A model generated the notes under the pieces. That model saw only the letters and a list, made by a program, of their open reading frames with translations. It was not told where the DNA came from and did not search any database. From UBA2210 sp036825195 (GTDB lineage Bacteria; Desulfobacterota; Syntrophia; Syntrophales; UBA2210), in NCBI GenBank assembly GCA_036825195.1, contig DAISYQ010000003.1, forward strand, positions 100,476 to 164,475: DNA of 64,000 nt, in the 5' to 3' direction. The position numbers and the translations under genes are program-made. Shown piece by piece: positions 25,948 through 35,261 of the stretch (positions are counted from its first letter, which is position 1; the number at the start of each line of letters is the position of its first letter).

Positions 25948-25977
25948 TTGACAGCAGGTGGCGCTGAATCATATGAT
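25948..25977 (+). promoter_or_regulatory. Sigma-70 promoter of the acyl-CoA ligase operon, with overlapping palindrome
   Basis: A perfect -35 TTGACA at 25948-25953, an 18-base spacer and -10 TATGAT at 25972-25977. The palindrome ATCATATGAT (25968-25977) coincides with the -10, so a repressor could block it. Transcription would start near 25984, some 85 bases before the GTG at 26068. Confidence 0.6.
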
Positions 25978-26067
25978 GATGGAGCATGGGGAATAACCTG
26001 TAACAAAGGGAATTGACATTGCTGCAACCGAACCGTGACACCTGATTTGAGAGAAAGGGAGAAGATT

Positions 26068-27864
26068 GTGTCTCTATCTGCCGAACCCGACAACCTGGTG
26101 GCATTCCTGGAGGGAAGCGTGGCGCAGTATCCGGACAGTCCGTTGTTCGGAACGAAGAACCCGCAAGGTGACTACGAATGGGTTACCTATGCCGAGGTCG
26201 GCAGACGGGTGGACAACCTCCGGGCCGGTTTGGCCGGTCTCGGAATAGGCAAGAATGACGCGGTCGGTATTATAGCCAACAACCGAACGGAGTGGGCAAT
26301 TTGCGCCTTTGCGTCATATGGACTGGGTGCCCGCTGGGTTCCCATGTACGAATCGGAACTCCTCCATGTATGGAAGTATATTGTAACCGACAGTTCCATT
26401 AAGATACTCTTTGTCTCAAAGCCGGAGATATACGAACAAGTAAAGAACTTTACCGCCCATATACCCACCCTCGAGAAGATCTATCTAATAGAGGGTGATG
26501 GTGAAAACAGTATGGCCGCTCTGGAACAGGAGGGGGAAAAAAGCCCCCTCTCTTCGATCAGACCGGGACCGGATGATATTGCTGTCCTGATATATACCTC
26601 GGGAACGACGGGCGATCCCAAAGGCGTTCTGCTGTCGCATGGTAATTTGACGAGCAATTCCCATGCGGGGCGCAAGATGTATCCGGAACTGATGACCAAT
26701 CCAGGGGTAAGCCTTTCCATCCTTCCATGGGCCCATTCCTATGGTCAGAATGCCGAACTGTACACGATGATCTATCTCGGCGGAGCAATAGGGTTTATGG
26801 AGAATGTGAAGACACTTGCCGGCGACATCGCCAAGGTAAGACCAACCTGGCTTATAGCGGTTCCCCGCGTGTTCAATAAGGTTTATGACGGGCTCTGGTC
26901 GAAAATGAACGAGACCGGCGGCCTCCCCAAACGGCTGTTCATGATGGGTGTGCAAAGCGCGAAGAAGAGGCGTGAACTGGCCGGAATGGGAAAAACGGAT
27001 TGCATAACCAATCTCAAGTTCAAGATAGCGGACAAGGTGGTATTCCGAAAGATACGGAGCGGACTGGGGGGACGTCTCATGGGGTCCATGACGGCAAGTG
27101 CGATGATGAATCCGGAGATTGCCATCTTTTTCTTTGATATCGGAATCCCCTTGTATGACTGTTACGGTATGAGCGAGACCTCGCCCGCGGTCGCCATGAA
27201 TTCTTCCGTCGACTATAAACTTGGCACGGTGGGGAAGCCGATTGAAAAAGTGCGTGTTGTGATTGATACCTCTCTCGGTGACGAGGCACTGGGTGACGGC
27301 GAGATTGTGGTCTATGGCCCCAATATCATGAAGGGATATCATAACAAGCCGGAGCAGACGAGAGCGGTCATGACCGAAGACGGCGGCATAAGAACGGGAG
27401 ATCGCGGCAGGTTGGATGAAGATGGATTCCTGCATATTACGGGAAGGATCAAAGAGCAGTTCAAGCTGGAAAACGGAAAATTTGTATTTCCTTCATCCCT
27501 CGAAGAAGATATCTGCCTCGTTCCCTATGTGGAGAATGCCATGATATATGGTGAGGGGAGGGCATACACCATCTGCCTTGTCATACCTGACTTCACGGCG
27601 CTGGAAAAGTATGCCCGGGCACACAATCTGTCCCCGGATCCTAAGGCACTGATTGAGATGAATGAGATACGGGACCTTATCAGCGGTGAAATAGTCAGAT
27701 CCCTGCAGGATAAGTACGGCGGGTATGAAATACCGAAGAAGTTTATCTATCTTACCGAAAACTTTTCGCTGGAGAACGGTACCCTCACTCAGACGATGAA
27801 GCTCAAAAGGCGTGTTGTACTTGAGAAATATCAGAAAGAGATAGACGCGCAGTATAAACAATAA
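26068..27864 (+). CDS. Long-chain-type acyl-CoA synthetase (AMP-forming)
   Basis: A 598-residue ANL-superfamily ligase that activates a fatty or other carboxylic acid to its CoA thioester via an acyl-adenylate. IYTSGTTGDPKGVLLSH is the P-loop-like motif A3, YGMSETSPA the A5 motif, RTGDRGRLDEDGFLHITGR the A7/A8 hinge, and LENGKFVFPSSLEE follows. The length and the GYHNKPEQT stretch are typical of long-chain (FadD/AcsL-like) members. The GTG at 26068 has AGGGAG 8 bases upstream and is preferred over a GTG at 26035. It begins a three-gene operon with PaaK and an ACT protein; aromatic or fatty acids are likely substrates. Confidence 0.88.
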   Translation: MSLSAEPDNLVAFLEGSVAQYPDSPLFGTKNPQGDYEWVTYAEVGRRVDNLRAGLAGLGIGKNDAVGIIANNRTEWAICAFASYGLGARWVPMYESELLHVWKYIVTDSSIKILFVSKPEIYEQVKNFTAHIPTLEKIYLIEGDGENSMAALEQEGEKSPLSSIRPGPDDIAVLIYTSGTTGDPKGVLLSHGNLTSNSHAGRKMYPELMTNPGVSLSILPWAHSYGQNAELYTMIYLGGAIGFMENVKTLAGDIAKVRPTWLIAVPRVFNKVYDGLWSKMNETGGLPKRLFMMGVQSAKKRRELAGMGKTDCITNLKFKIADKVVFRKIRSGLGGRLMGSMTASAMMNPEIAIFFFDIGIPLYDCYGMSETSPAVAMNSSVDYKLGTVGKPIEKVRVVIDTSLGDEALGDGEIVVYGPNIMKGYHNKPEQTRAVMTEDGGIRTGDRGRLDEDGFLHITGRIKEQFKLENGKFVFPSSLEEDICLVPYVENAMIYGEGRAYTICLVIPDFTALEKYARAHNLSPDPKALIEMNEIRDLISGEIVRSLQDKYGGYEIPKKFIYLTENFSLENGTLTQTMKLKRRVVLEKYQKEIDAQYKQ

Positions 27865-27876
27865 GGAGATTGAATT

Positions 27877-29178
27877 ATGATTTTTAACGAAGAATTTGAG
27901 ACGCTGCCACGAGAGGCCCTGGAAGCTCTTCAACTGAAGAGGCTCCAGCAGGTAGTCAGGCGTGTCTATCACACGGTGGGTTTCTATAAGAATGCCTTTG
28001 ACGAGGCAGGTGTAACACCTGATGATATCAAAACCCTTGACGACATACGGAAGCTTCCCTTCACCGTAAAGCAGGATCTAAGAGACAACTACCCCTTTGG
28101 TCTGTTTACCGTTCCCATGAGCAATATCGTGAGGCTTCATGCATCGTCGGGTACTACCGGTAAACCGACGGTTGTGGGATATACCCAGAGAGACATAGAG
28201 ACATGGTCGTGCCTGATGGCACGGTCACTGGTGGCTGCCGGCCTCACCAAGAATGATGTCATACACAATGCTTACGGATATGGCTTGTTTACGGGCGGAC
28301 TGGGTGTCCATTACGGAGTCGAGAGACTCGGGGCGAGCGTGATTCCCATGTCGGGGGGAAGTACGAAGAAACAGATCATGATACTCCAGGACTTCGGTCC
28401 GACGGCAATCTGCTGCACACCATCATACGCCCTCTATCTCGCGGAGCGCGGGGAAGAGATGGGAGTGGATATGCGATCTCTCAATCTGAGGGTGGGAATC
28501 TTTGGCGCCGAGCCGTGGAGCGAGATGATGAGACAGGCCATAGAAGAGAAGCTGGGCATTAAAGCGCTTGATATATATGGACTATCTGAAATCATTGGTC
28601 CCGGTGTTGCGATGGAATGCGCTGAGGGGCGCAATGGTCTCCATGTCTTTGAAGATCACTTTATCGTGGAGACGATTAATCCCGCGACGGGGGAACCTGT
28701 TCCTAATGGCGAGGAGGGGGAGTTGGTCTTTACCACCCTCACCAAGGAGGCGTTCCCGCTGATCAGGTACAGAACGAGAGATATGTCCCGGCTGATGGCG
28801 GAGCCGTGCAGGTGCGGCAGGACTCATATGCGGATGGAGCGCGTATCAGGGCGCAGCGACGATATGCTGATCATACGGGGTGTGAATGTATTTCCATCGC
28901 AGATAGAGAGCGTCCTCCTTTCGATAGAGGGGCTTGAACCCCACTATGAGCTTATTGTGGACAGGGACGGCTCACTGGATACGTTGGAGATACATGTGGA
29001 GATGAGTGAGGATCTGTTCTCCGATGAGATCAAGACGCTCCAGAATATCGAGAGACGCATAACGAAAGATATAAAGGACTATCTTGGTGTGACCGCGAAG
29101 GTGAAGCTGGTCGGTTCCAAGAGCCTGCAACGGTTCGAAGGGAAGGCACAGAGGGTTATAGACAGACGAACACTCTAA
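27877..29178 (+). CDS. paaK: Phenylacetate-CoA ligase family protein
   Basis: A 433-residue ANL ligase of the PaaK group, shorter than classical acyl-CoA synthetases. HASSGTTGKPTVVGYT is the adenylate loop, YGLSEIIGPGVAMEC the A5 motif, and RSDDMLIIRGVNVFPSQIE the hinge into the C-terminal domain. The opening NEEFETLPREALEALQLKRLQ is the usual PaaK start. It makes an aryl-acetyl-CoA (or indoleacetyl-CoA) from the free acid, ATP and CoA; many anaerobes carry several of these for amino-acid-derived aryl acids. It lies 12 bases after the long-chain-type ligase, with TAAGGAG before its ATG. Confidence 0.92.
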   Translation: MIFNEEFETLPREALEALQLKRLQQVVRRVYHTVGFYKNAFDEAGVTPDDIKTLDDIRKLPFTVKQDLRDNYPFGLFTVPMSNIVRLHASSGTTGKPTVVGYTQRDIETWSCLMARSLVAAGLTKNDVIHNAYGYGLFTGGLGVHYGVERLGASVIPMSGGSTKKQIMILQDFGPTAICCTPSYALYLAERGEEMGVDMRSLNLRVGIFGAEPWSEMMRQAIEEKLGIKALDIYGLSEIIGPGVAMECAEGRNGLHVFEDHFIVETINPATGEPVPNGEEGELVFTTLTKEAFPLIRYRTRDMSRLMAEPCRCGRTHMRMERVSGRSDDMLIIRGVNVFPSQIESVLLSIEGLEPHYELIVDRDGSLDTLEIHVEMSEDLFSDEIKTLQNIERRITKDIKDYLGVTAKVKLVGSKSLQRFEGKAQRVIDRRTL

Positions 29179-29193
29179 CGACGGGGAGGCGAT

Positions 29194-29625
29194 ATGAAGG
29201 TAGAACAAATTTCAGTATTTCTGGAAAATAAGCCCGGCGGGCTCGAACATGTAACCAGAGTGTTGACGGATTCAAATATCAATATCAGGGCGCTGTCCCT
29301 TGCCGATACCTCGGATTTTGGTATCCTGAGACTTATTCTGAATGACATCGACACGGCGGAAAAGGCCCTGCAGGGTGAGGGTTTCACGATGAGGCGGTCG
29401 CACGTCGTGGCGGTGGAAATCCCCGATCGTCCGGGGGGGATGCACAGCATATCGAAGATTCTGGCGGAACATAATATCAATGTCGAATACGCCTACGCAT
29501 TTGTAGAGAGAAGCGGCGAGAACGCCATCATTATCTTCAGGTTTGACGATATTGATGCGGGAATCGACGTTCTTCTAAAGAACGGATTTACCGTGCTTCC
29601 CGGTGAAAAGATATATCGGTTGTAG
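29194..29625 (+). CDS. Tandem ACT-domain protein (PaaK-associated)
   Basis: A 143-residue protein made of two ACT domains: residues 3-70 (ISVFLENKPGGLEHVTRVLTDSNINI) and 72-141 (VAVEIPDRPGGMHSISKILAEHNINV). Each has the glycine at the beta1-alpha1 turn that usually contacts an amino-acid ligand. Genes of this kind often directly follow paaK in anaerobes, as here (15 bases, with GGGGAGG before the ATG). A role in sensing an amino acid or aryl-acetate and regulating the ligase is likely but unproven. Confidence 0.85.
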   Translation: MKVEQISVFLENKPGGLEHVTRVLTDSNINIRALSLADTSDFGILRLILNDIDTAEKALQGEGFTMRRSHVVAVEIPDRPGGMHSISKILAEHNINVEYAYAFVERSGENAIIIFRFDDIDAGIDVLLKNGFTVLPGEKIYRL

Positions 29626-29659
29626 GGGAATAATCCGCGGACGTTTCATTCGTTTTTTG

Positions 29660-30520
29660 TCAGGATTCCAGGTTCTTCTCCTGCCGGGTGGCCAGGGCGT
29701 TGGTGATGCGGTCTATGATAATCGCCAGGAATACGATGCACAGGCCGGCTTCAACCCCTCTACCGACTTCGATTCGATTGATTGCCAGAAGCACTTCAAG
29801 GCCCAGTCCCCGTGCACCGATCATGGAGGCTACGACCACCATGGCAAGGGCCATCATGGTAGTCTGATTGATACCGACCATGATCGAAGGAACGGCGAGG
29901 GGTATCTCAACATCGAACAGTATCTGCCGCGGACTCGCCCCGAAGGCCCGTGCCGCCTCTATGGTGTCCCGCGAAACCTGCCGTATCCCCACATTGGTGA
30001 GACGTATCACGGGAGGGACCGCATAGATGAGCGTGGCAAAGAGTGCGGGAACTTTTCCGAGACCGAACAGCATCAGTGCCGGAATAAGGTAAACAAAGCT
30101 GGGCATAGTCTGCATGGCGTCTAATATAGGCCTGGTGGTTGTTTCCACCACGTCACTCTTAGCCATACAGATACCGATGGGGATTCCGACGGCCAACGAT
30201 ACGACAACAGCCGATGTTGTGAGGGCGAGTGTCATCATGGCTAGTTCCCAATAGCCGAAGCTCCCGATTAACACCAGCAGGAGGGCCATGGTAATGCCCA
30301 TCGTCCACCGGTGCATTACACACCATGCTATGATTCCCACGGATACGATTACTACCCACCAAGGAACCCACAAAAAGAAATGTTCAATATTCAAGAGCAT
30401 CATCAGAAAGGCATGGCCTATAGCATCAAATAAACCGGAAAAATTTATCAAGATCCAGTCCATGAAGGTGTCAACCCAGTCTGCAAGAGGAATGTTAAGA
30501 AATCCTGGAAAGTTATGCAT
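29660..30520 (-). CDS. proW: Glycine betaine/proline ABC transporter permease
   Basis: A 286-residue inner-membrane protein with about six to seven hydrophobic segments. The inner-membrane component signature appears as EAARAFGASPRQILFDVEIPLAVPSIMVGINQ, and the segment GIPIGICMAKS and the motif LDAMQTMPSFVYLIPALMLFG are nearly diagnostic of ProW/OpuAB. The first 30 residues (VDTFMDWILINFSGLFDAIG) are as in ProW. Its start overlaps the end of proV by 8 bases, so the two are coupled. It forms the translocation path for betaine or a related osmolyte. Confidence 0.93.
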   Translation of the reverse strand: MHNFPGFLNIPLADWVDTFMDWILINFSGLFDAIGHAFLMMLLNIEHFFLWVPWWVVIVSVGIIAWCVMHRWTMGITMALLLVLIGSFGYWELAMMTLALTTSAVVVSLAVGIPIGICMAKSDVVETTTRPILDAMQTMPSFVYLIPALMLFGLGKVPALFATLIYAVPPVIRLTNVGIRQVSRDTIEAARAFGASPRQILFDVEIPLAVPSIMVGINQTTMMALAMVVVASMIGARGLGLEVLLAINRIEVGRGVEAGLCIVFLAIIIDRITNALATRQEKNLES

Positions 30521-31748
30521 CAGTCACTGCCTCCCTGCCCTGTATCATGTTTTCGAATATTGAACTGATCTGTACCTGCCCCATGAATTTTCCGTCCCCG
30601 TTGACGACGGCAATAGGATAATCCGCCTCAGCGGCAATCGGAAAGAGATCCTCGAGGATCGAATCAGGAGAGGTTGTCGGTGGATCAGGTTCAAAGGCTC
30701 CTTCCGGAAAGGAACCGTTATTTTGTATAACCGCCTTGAGGCGCTTCAAGGTAACCAGACCGAGGAGTTGTCGGCGATTACGGCTTACCATAAAGGCATA
30801 ATCCTCTTTGATGTCATTCAGGGTGTGGAGAGCCGCTTTCGGGCCCTGCCATTCATACAGGAGGGCCTCCGGTTGGTCCATGATCCCACCGGCGGTCAGT
30901 ACTTTCGCTGGAGATGCATCCTGAACGAATTCACGAACATAGTCATCGGCTGGTGCGGTAATCACATCTTCGGGGGCGCCGATCTGTACGATCTTCCCAT
31001 CTCTCATGATAGCAATGTGGTCTCCCAGTTTCAGGGCCTCATGGAGATCGTGCGTAACAAAGATGATCGTTTTCTGAACCCTGTCCTGCAGCTCGAGAAG
31101 CTCGTCCTGCATCTCACGGCGTATGAGAGGATCCAGTCCACTGAAGGGTTCGTCCATGAGAAGTATCTCGGGATTGATGGCCAATGCCCTGGCAATTCCG
31201 ACCCGTTGCTGCATACCCCCGCTGAGGGCTGAAGGATGATAATCTTCCCATCCTTTCAGCCCCACGGTTTCGATGGCCTCCCGGGCTCTATCATAGCGTT
31301 CCTCTTTTGAAACACCTTGTACCTTAAGGCCGTAGGCGACATTGTCGAGGACAGTTCTATGGGGAAACAGGCCGAAGTATTGAAAAACCATGCCTGTCGT
31401 ATGTCGGCGGAATTCCATGAGTCTCTTTTTGTTGTACGTGAGGATATCCTCACCATTGACCCAGATGCTACCGCTTGTAGAGTCAATCAAACGGAGGAGC
31501 ATGCGGATCAGAGTGGATTTCCCGCTGCCCGAGAGACCCATAATGACAAAGAATTCGCCCTTTGAGACACGAAAAGAGACATTTCTGACGGCTATCACAT
31601 TGCCTGTTTTCTCCAGTACGGTTTCTTTAGATTCGGAACGAAGATCGGAATTGAGGATATCATCGGCCTTTTCACCGAAGATCTTCCACAGGTTATCGAC
31701 CTCTAAACAGATTTCACGCGCTTGATCTGTCTGATTATGATATTCCAA
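30513..31748 (-). CDS. proV: Glycine betaine/proline ABC transporter ATP-binding protein with CBS tail
   Basis: A 411-residue ABC ATPase. Walker A is GLSGSGKST at 71-79, the signature is LSGGMQQRVGIARAL, and Walker B LLMDEPFSGLDP. After the ATPase, residues about 290-405 form a CBS pair, which in OpuA-type systems senses ionic strength. An N-terminal spacer of about 25 residues before the core is also typical of ProV/GbuA. The likely start is a TTG at 31748 with GAAAGG upstream. It is the middle gene of a proX-proV-proW operon; the transporter would bring in compatible solutes under osmotic stress. Confidence 0.93.
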   Translation of the reverse strand: MEYHNQTDQAREICLEVDNLWKIFGEKADDILNSDLRSESKETVLEKTGNVIAVRNVSFRVSKGEFFVIMGLSGSGKSTLIRMLLRLIDSTSGSIWVNGEDILTYNKKRLMEFRRHTTGMVFQYFGLFPHRTVLDNVAYGLKVQGVSKEERYDRAREAIETVGLKGWEDYHPSALSGGMQQRVGIARALAINPEILLMDEPFSGLDPLIRREMQDELLELQDRVQKTIIFVTHDLHEALKLGDHIAIMRDGKIVQIGAPEDVITAPADDYVREFVQDASPAKVLTAGGIMDQPEALLYEWQGPKAALHTLNDIKEDYAFMVSRNRRQLLGLVTLKRLKAVIQNNGSFPEGAFEPDPPTTSPDSILEDLFPIAAEADYPIAVVNGDGKFMGQVQISSIFENMIQGREAVTDA

Positions 31749-31760
31749 TTGTGTGCCTTT

Positions 31761-32768
31761 CTATTTCATTGCTGCTTTGACCTTTTTCGCCACATCCGCG
31801 GACACCCATTTCGTCCATGATGCCTCTTTCTCTTTCATGAACCACATTGCCGCGTCCTGTGGTTTACTGTCTTTGTTCTCCTTAAGAAAATCTCCGATTT
31901 CAAGATTTTCATTGTTCGTAGTTTCATATTGCTTCAGAAATGAAACAACGTCAGGTGCCTGTTTCGCAAAGTCGGCGTTTATCAGGATATTAACCTGGAC
32001 GGACTGATAGGCACAGGCCTTGGTCGTGTCCCATATTTTCTTGTCAAAGGGAGGCTCCTCAAGGGGGGTCATATCGAGCTGAGTCAAAATTCTCGTGGGT
32101 GTCCAGTAGTACCCAACCCATGGTTGCCCTTTCTTGTATGCGCCCATCATCGAACCGGACAGGGCCGCATCGGACCCTGTTATGAAATCGGTAAACGTTT
32201 TATCGAGGCCGTAGGCCTTCAGCTTTATCGAATTAATTTCAGTACATTTCCAGCCGGGAATGGAATTGTAGAAGCGGCCCTTTGTCGGGACCTCGGGATC
32301 TTGAAAAACCTTCCAGTATTTCGGCAGGTCCGAAACGGACTTCAGGTCCGGCGTGATCGGTTTAATCCCCCTCTTGGGATCTCCCTTTATCATATAGGTG
32401 GGCACCAGCCAGCCCTGCCAGCTGTCGGGGAAATTACTCCCCAGGTCGAGCATCTTGCCCGATTTGATTCCTTTATCATAGATCTCCTGGATATTTTCAG
32501 TCCATGACTCCATATCGACATCCACGTCGCCCCTGATGAGTCCGGAAACCATGGGGATTGTTTCGCCCGGAAGATATTCCACGTCATAGCCGTATCCATT
32601 CTTGATGATAAACCCGGCTATTCTGTTATGGACCTGAGCACTGTCCCAACTGAGATCGGCGAATCGGACGGTCCCCTTCGCCGCAGAGGCGGCACCCGGC
32701 AGTACAATAAGCGACATGCATACTAATAACATAACAATTCTAATAAGATATCTACTCTTTCCTTTCAT
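31761..32768 (-). CDS. proX: Glycine betaine-type ABC transporter substrate-binding protein
   Basis: A 335-residue exported protein. Residues 1-29 are a signal peptide (basic start, hydrophobic core, ASA-type cleavage site). The mature part is an OpuAC-type binding protein: DVDMESWTENIQEIYDKG, GSNFPDSWQGWLVPTYM, and WVGYYWTP. These tryptophan and tyrosine residues line the aromatic cage for quaternary ammonium ligands, so betaine or choline-like substrates are expected. GGAGGTGTAAC before the ATG is a strong ribosome site. A consensus promoter lies about 230 bases upstream. It is first in its operon. Confidence 0.93.
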   Translation of the reverse strand: MKGKSRYLIRIVMLLVCMSLIVLPGAASAAKGTVRFADLSWDSAQVHNRIAGFIIKNGYGYDVEYLPGETIPMVSGLIRGDVDVDMESWTENIQEIYDKGIKSGKMLDLGSNFPDSWQGWLVPTYMIKGDPKRGIKPITPDLKSVSDLPKYWKVFQDPEVPTKGRFYNSIPGWKCTEINSIKLKAYGLDKTFTDFITGSDAALSGSMMGAYKKGQPWVGYYWTPTRILTQLDMTPLEEPPFDKKIWDTTKACAYQSVQVNILINADFAKQAPDVVSFLKQYETTNNENLEIGDFLKENKDSKPQDAAMWFMKEKEASWTKWVSADVAKKVKAAMK

Positions 32769-32997
32769 GTTACACCTCCGTATTTTTCTTGGTTGTTAAG
32801 AAACTGAACGCCAAATAAAAGGTTGTTACACTTCGTTATGCTTGGGGTTTGAAATGTTAAGAATTGAGGCGAGTGTCACGCACGGACAGATGGACCGATA
32901 CATGAATATGTCACGAGAAACTCAGGTAAATAGATGACTGATCAATTTGGTTTTCTTCTTCAAGATTTTCATGATCGACACTCCATATATACCCACT

Positions 32998-33035
32998 ACT
33001 AAAGCATATCATGTCTTTCGTGTCAACCCTTGACA
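32998..33035 (-). promoter_or_regulatory. Sigma-70 promoter of proXVW with a dyad over the -35
   Basis: On the minus strand, TTGACA (33021-33026), 17-base spacer, TTTAGT (32998-33003). The -35 is half of the perfect palindrome TGTCAA-CCC-TTGACA (33021-33035). The 5' untranslated region would be about 220 bases. The rest of 32769-33073 shows no gene. Confidence 0.5.
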
Positions 33036-33073
33036 AGGATAATATTTGTAACATGTTGAAAATAGAAGCTTTG

Positions 33074-33997
33074 CTAATTAGCTATATTCTGTTTTTTATC
33101 CTTTGCGAACCATTTCCTGAGGAGTGGAATCGACATGCGAATGTCGGGGATGCTGCTACGTGCAGCCTTTTCTCCCTCTGCTATGAGGGTTCCGGCGTGA
33201 GAAAAGACGGACCAGTGGAGATTGCCGACGTTGGGACGGATCACGATATCCGCGCGTGCAAGTTCGTAGTTTGTGAGGTGATATGATGAGATATCGCTTG
33301 CCCTGTCGGATATCTCTTGTGCCGTCTCGAGTTCGTCCTCGGAGAAGATGCCCCTCGTGATATTAACCGCTATGACGATGTCCGCCCCTTCCTTTCTCGC
33401 GGCGTTTACCGGAACCAGAGAGATGATGCCCCCGTCCGACAGCAGCATGTCCCCCATTTTTCTCGGTTCTATCGCTCCGGGAACGGCGCTGCTGGTCATT
33501 ATAGCCTCGCGCAGGGAACCTTCGGAAAAAACGACCTGTTCCCCGCTTATCAGATCGGTGGCAACGGCCCGAAAGGGGATAGGGGTGTCCTGAATTGGTA
33601 TGTCCGGTATGAAAAAATCGATCATGGACTGAAACTCTTCGGCGGAGAGTATTCCCGGTTTGAACATGGCCTGCAGGAGGAGGAACTTGTTCTGGAGAAA
33701 CCCTTGTATCTTTTTTGTGAGGGATACGTGTCCTCCGTCGTGGGCCTTCTCTATGGTTCTGATTGCGGAAGATAGATACTCTTCACTGTTCAAATAGGCA
33801 TTTATCTTCCGTTCCATTTCATCCGGGGTTGTTCCGCTTGCGTATGCCCCGCCGATCAGTGCTCCGCTGCTGGTACCCACTATGATGTCTATGGGGATCT
33901 TGTTCTCCTGAAGCACCCTGATAACACCGATATGCGCGAAACCTCTGGCGCCACCTCCGCCGAGGGCGAGACCGATACGTTTGTCTATCCATCCCAT
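33074..33997 (-). CDS. Patatin-like phospholipase (RssA/YchK type)
   Basis: A 307-residue cytoplasmic serine hydrolase. LGGGGARGFAHIGV (12-25) is the oxyanion loop; GTSSG at 41-45 holds the nucleophile S43; LLSDGGIISLVPV supplies the catalytic aspartate with its DGG. The family splits acyl groups from phospholipids or lysophospholipids; bacterial chromosomal members of about 300 residues are usually housekeeping enzymes of unknown substrate. It is divergent from the polyprenyl synthase gene, with a purine-rich AAGGGGGG before the ATG. It ends well short of the proX promoter. Confidence 0.87.
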   Translation of the reverse strand: MGWIDKRIGLALGGGGARGFAHIGVIRVLQENKIPIDIIVGTSSGALIGGAYASGTTPDEMERKINAYLNSEEYLSSAIRTIEKAHDGGHVSLTKKIQGFLQNKFLLLQAMFKPGILSAEEFQSMIDFFIPDIPIQDTPIPFRAVATDLISGEQVVFSEGSLREAIMTSSAVPGAIEPRKMGDMLLSDGGIISLVPVNAARKEGADIVIAVNITRGIFSEDELETAQEISDRASDISSYHLTNYELARADIVIRPNVGNLHWSVFSHAGTLIAEGEKAARSSIPDIRMSIPLLRKWFAKDKKQNIAN

Positions 33998-34208
33998 GAG
34001 TTCTGCCCCCCTTCTTTTGAAACATTCGTGTTAATGGAACGGGTTACATAGCATATGTCTGGAAACCGTTGCGCGGTGTCCAAGGGTATGATCTGAAAAA
34101 ACCGTGCATTATCTATAAGGTGTTGTTTGACTAATGTCAAATACTGGGTAACGGATTCGTGCGAAAACGGTTCTTCCTTTTTTGAAAACAGTATGTATCT
34201 GGAAAAAC

Positions 34209-34238
34209 TTTGACATTTAGGTATGTATAAAATATACA
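34209..34238 (+). promoter_or_regulatory. Probable sigma-70 promoter of the polyprenyl synthase gene
   Basis: TTGACA at 34209-34214, an 18-base spacer and TATACA at 34233-34238 in an A+T-rich stretch. The start of transcription would be near 34245, about 26 bases before the ATG. Confidence 0.5.
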
Positions 34239-34270
34239 TTATTGAAAAGCATGATCATCAGGGGATCACT

Positions 34271-35239
34271 ATGAAAATACAGGATGTCTTCCAAAACTAT
34301 GCGGATGATATGAATGCAATTGAAGATCTTATCGAGACGCACAGACATTCTTATGCACACCTCATCCCCGAGATTACCGATCACGTTATCAAAAGCGGCG
34401 GAAAGAGGCTGAGGCCTCTTTTGCTTATCATATCGTCCGACCTGTGCGGCTACAGGGGAGCAAGACGGTTTCCCCTCGGGTCGGTGATAGAGTATATCCA
34501 TACCGCGTCTCTCCTCCATGACGACGTGATCGATCATGCCACGGTCAGGCGAGGAAAGCCTTCCGCGAACAGTATATGGGGAAATTCAGTAAGCGTTCTC
34601 GTGGGTGATTATCTGTATGCCACTTCTTTCAATGTACTGGCAGAAGACGGAGACCAGTCCGTACAGAAACTCCTTGCGACCACGACCGCTTCCATGGCCG
34701 AAGGAGAGATAATCCAGCTGGCAAAGTGTGGCGATATCAATATCACCGAAAGGGATTATTTCTCCATTATCGAGAAAAAGACGGCCATTCTGATCTCTTC
34801 GGCATGCGCCATAGGTGCCATTCTCGCCAAGGTGCCGGAATCAGAGGTTAAGGCGCTGGCCAGATTCGGTATGAGGCTGGGGACCGCTTTTCAGCTCACC
34901 GATGACACGCTCGATTACGTGGCGAGTGAAAACGAACTCGGCAAGACCATTGGGATGGATATCAAAGAGGGCAGGATCACCCTTCCTCTTATCAGGACAT
35001 TTAAGGAGTGTGATCCGGATGAGAAAAAGGTTATAGAAAGAGCCGTTGAGAATACCGGTGAAGACCATATTGAGGAGATTACCTTTCTCATCAATAAATA
35101 CGATGGCATACAATATTCCCTTGATAAGGCCGATAGCCTGATCAGAGAGGGAAAGGCGTTTCTCGAGATATTCAGAGATTCGACGCCCCGGGAGGCACTC
35201 TTTGCCATATCGGATTACGTTGTTGCAAGAAGATCGTAA
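34271..35239 (+). CDS. ispB: Polyprenyl diphosphate synthase (octaprenyl-type)
   Basis: A 322-residue trans-prenyltransferase that extends farnesyl diphosphate with isopentenyl units in the cytoplasm. The first aspartate-rich motif is DDVID at 84-88 (LLHDDVIDHA), the second is DDTLD (QLTDDTLDYVA). GGKRLRP binds the diphosphate. The residues before the first motif (IHTASLLHDD) are small, which allows long chains such as C35-C40 used in quinone side chains. ATG at 34271 is preferred to a longer form, since AGGGGATC lies just upstream. The exact chain length cannot be read reliably. Confidence 0.92.
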   Translation: MKIQDVFQNYADDMNAIEDLIETHRHSYAHLIPEITDHVIKSGGKRLRPLLLIISSDLCGYRGARRFPLGSVIEYIHTASLLHDDVIDHATVRRGKPSANSIWGNSVSVLVGDYLYATSFNVLAEDGDQSVQKLLATTTASMAEGEIIQLAKCGDINITERDYFSIIEKKTAILISSACAIGAILAKVPESEVKALARFGMRLGTAFQLTDDTLDYVASENELGKTIGMDIKEGRITLPLIRTFKECDPDEKKVIERAVENTGEDHIEEITFLINKYDGIQYSLDKADSLIREGKAFLEIFRDSTPREALFAISDYVVARRS

Positions 35240-35261
35240 GGAAATCTGGAGTTAAGTATCT

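Noticed and set aside
26485..27435. A 316-residue minus-strand reading frame opposite the acyl-CoA ligase
   Set aside because: A shadow of the ligase gene: histidine- and arginine-rich low-similarity sequence without a ribosome-binding site.
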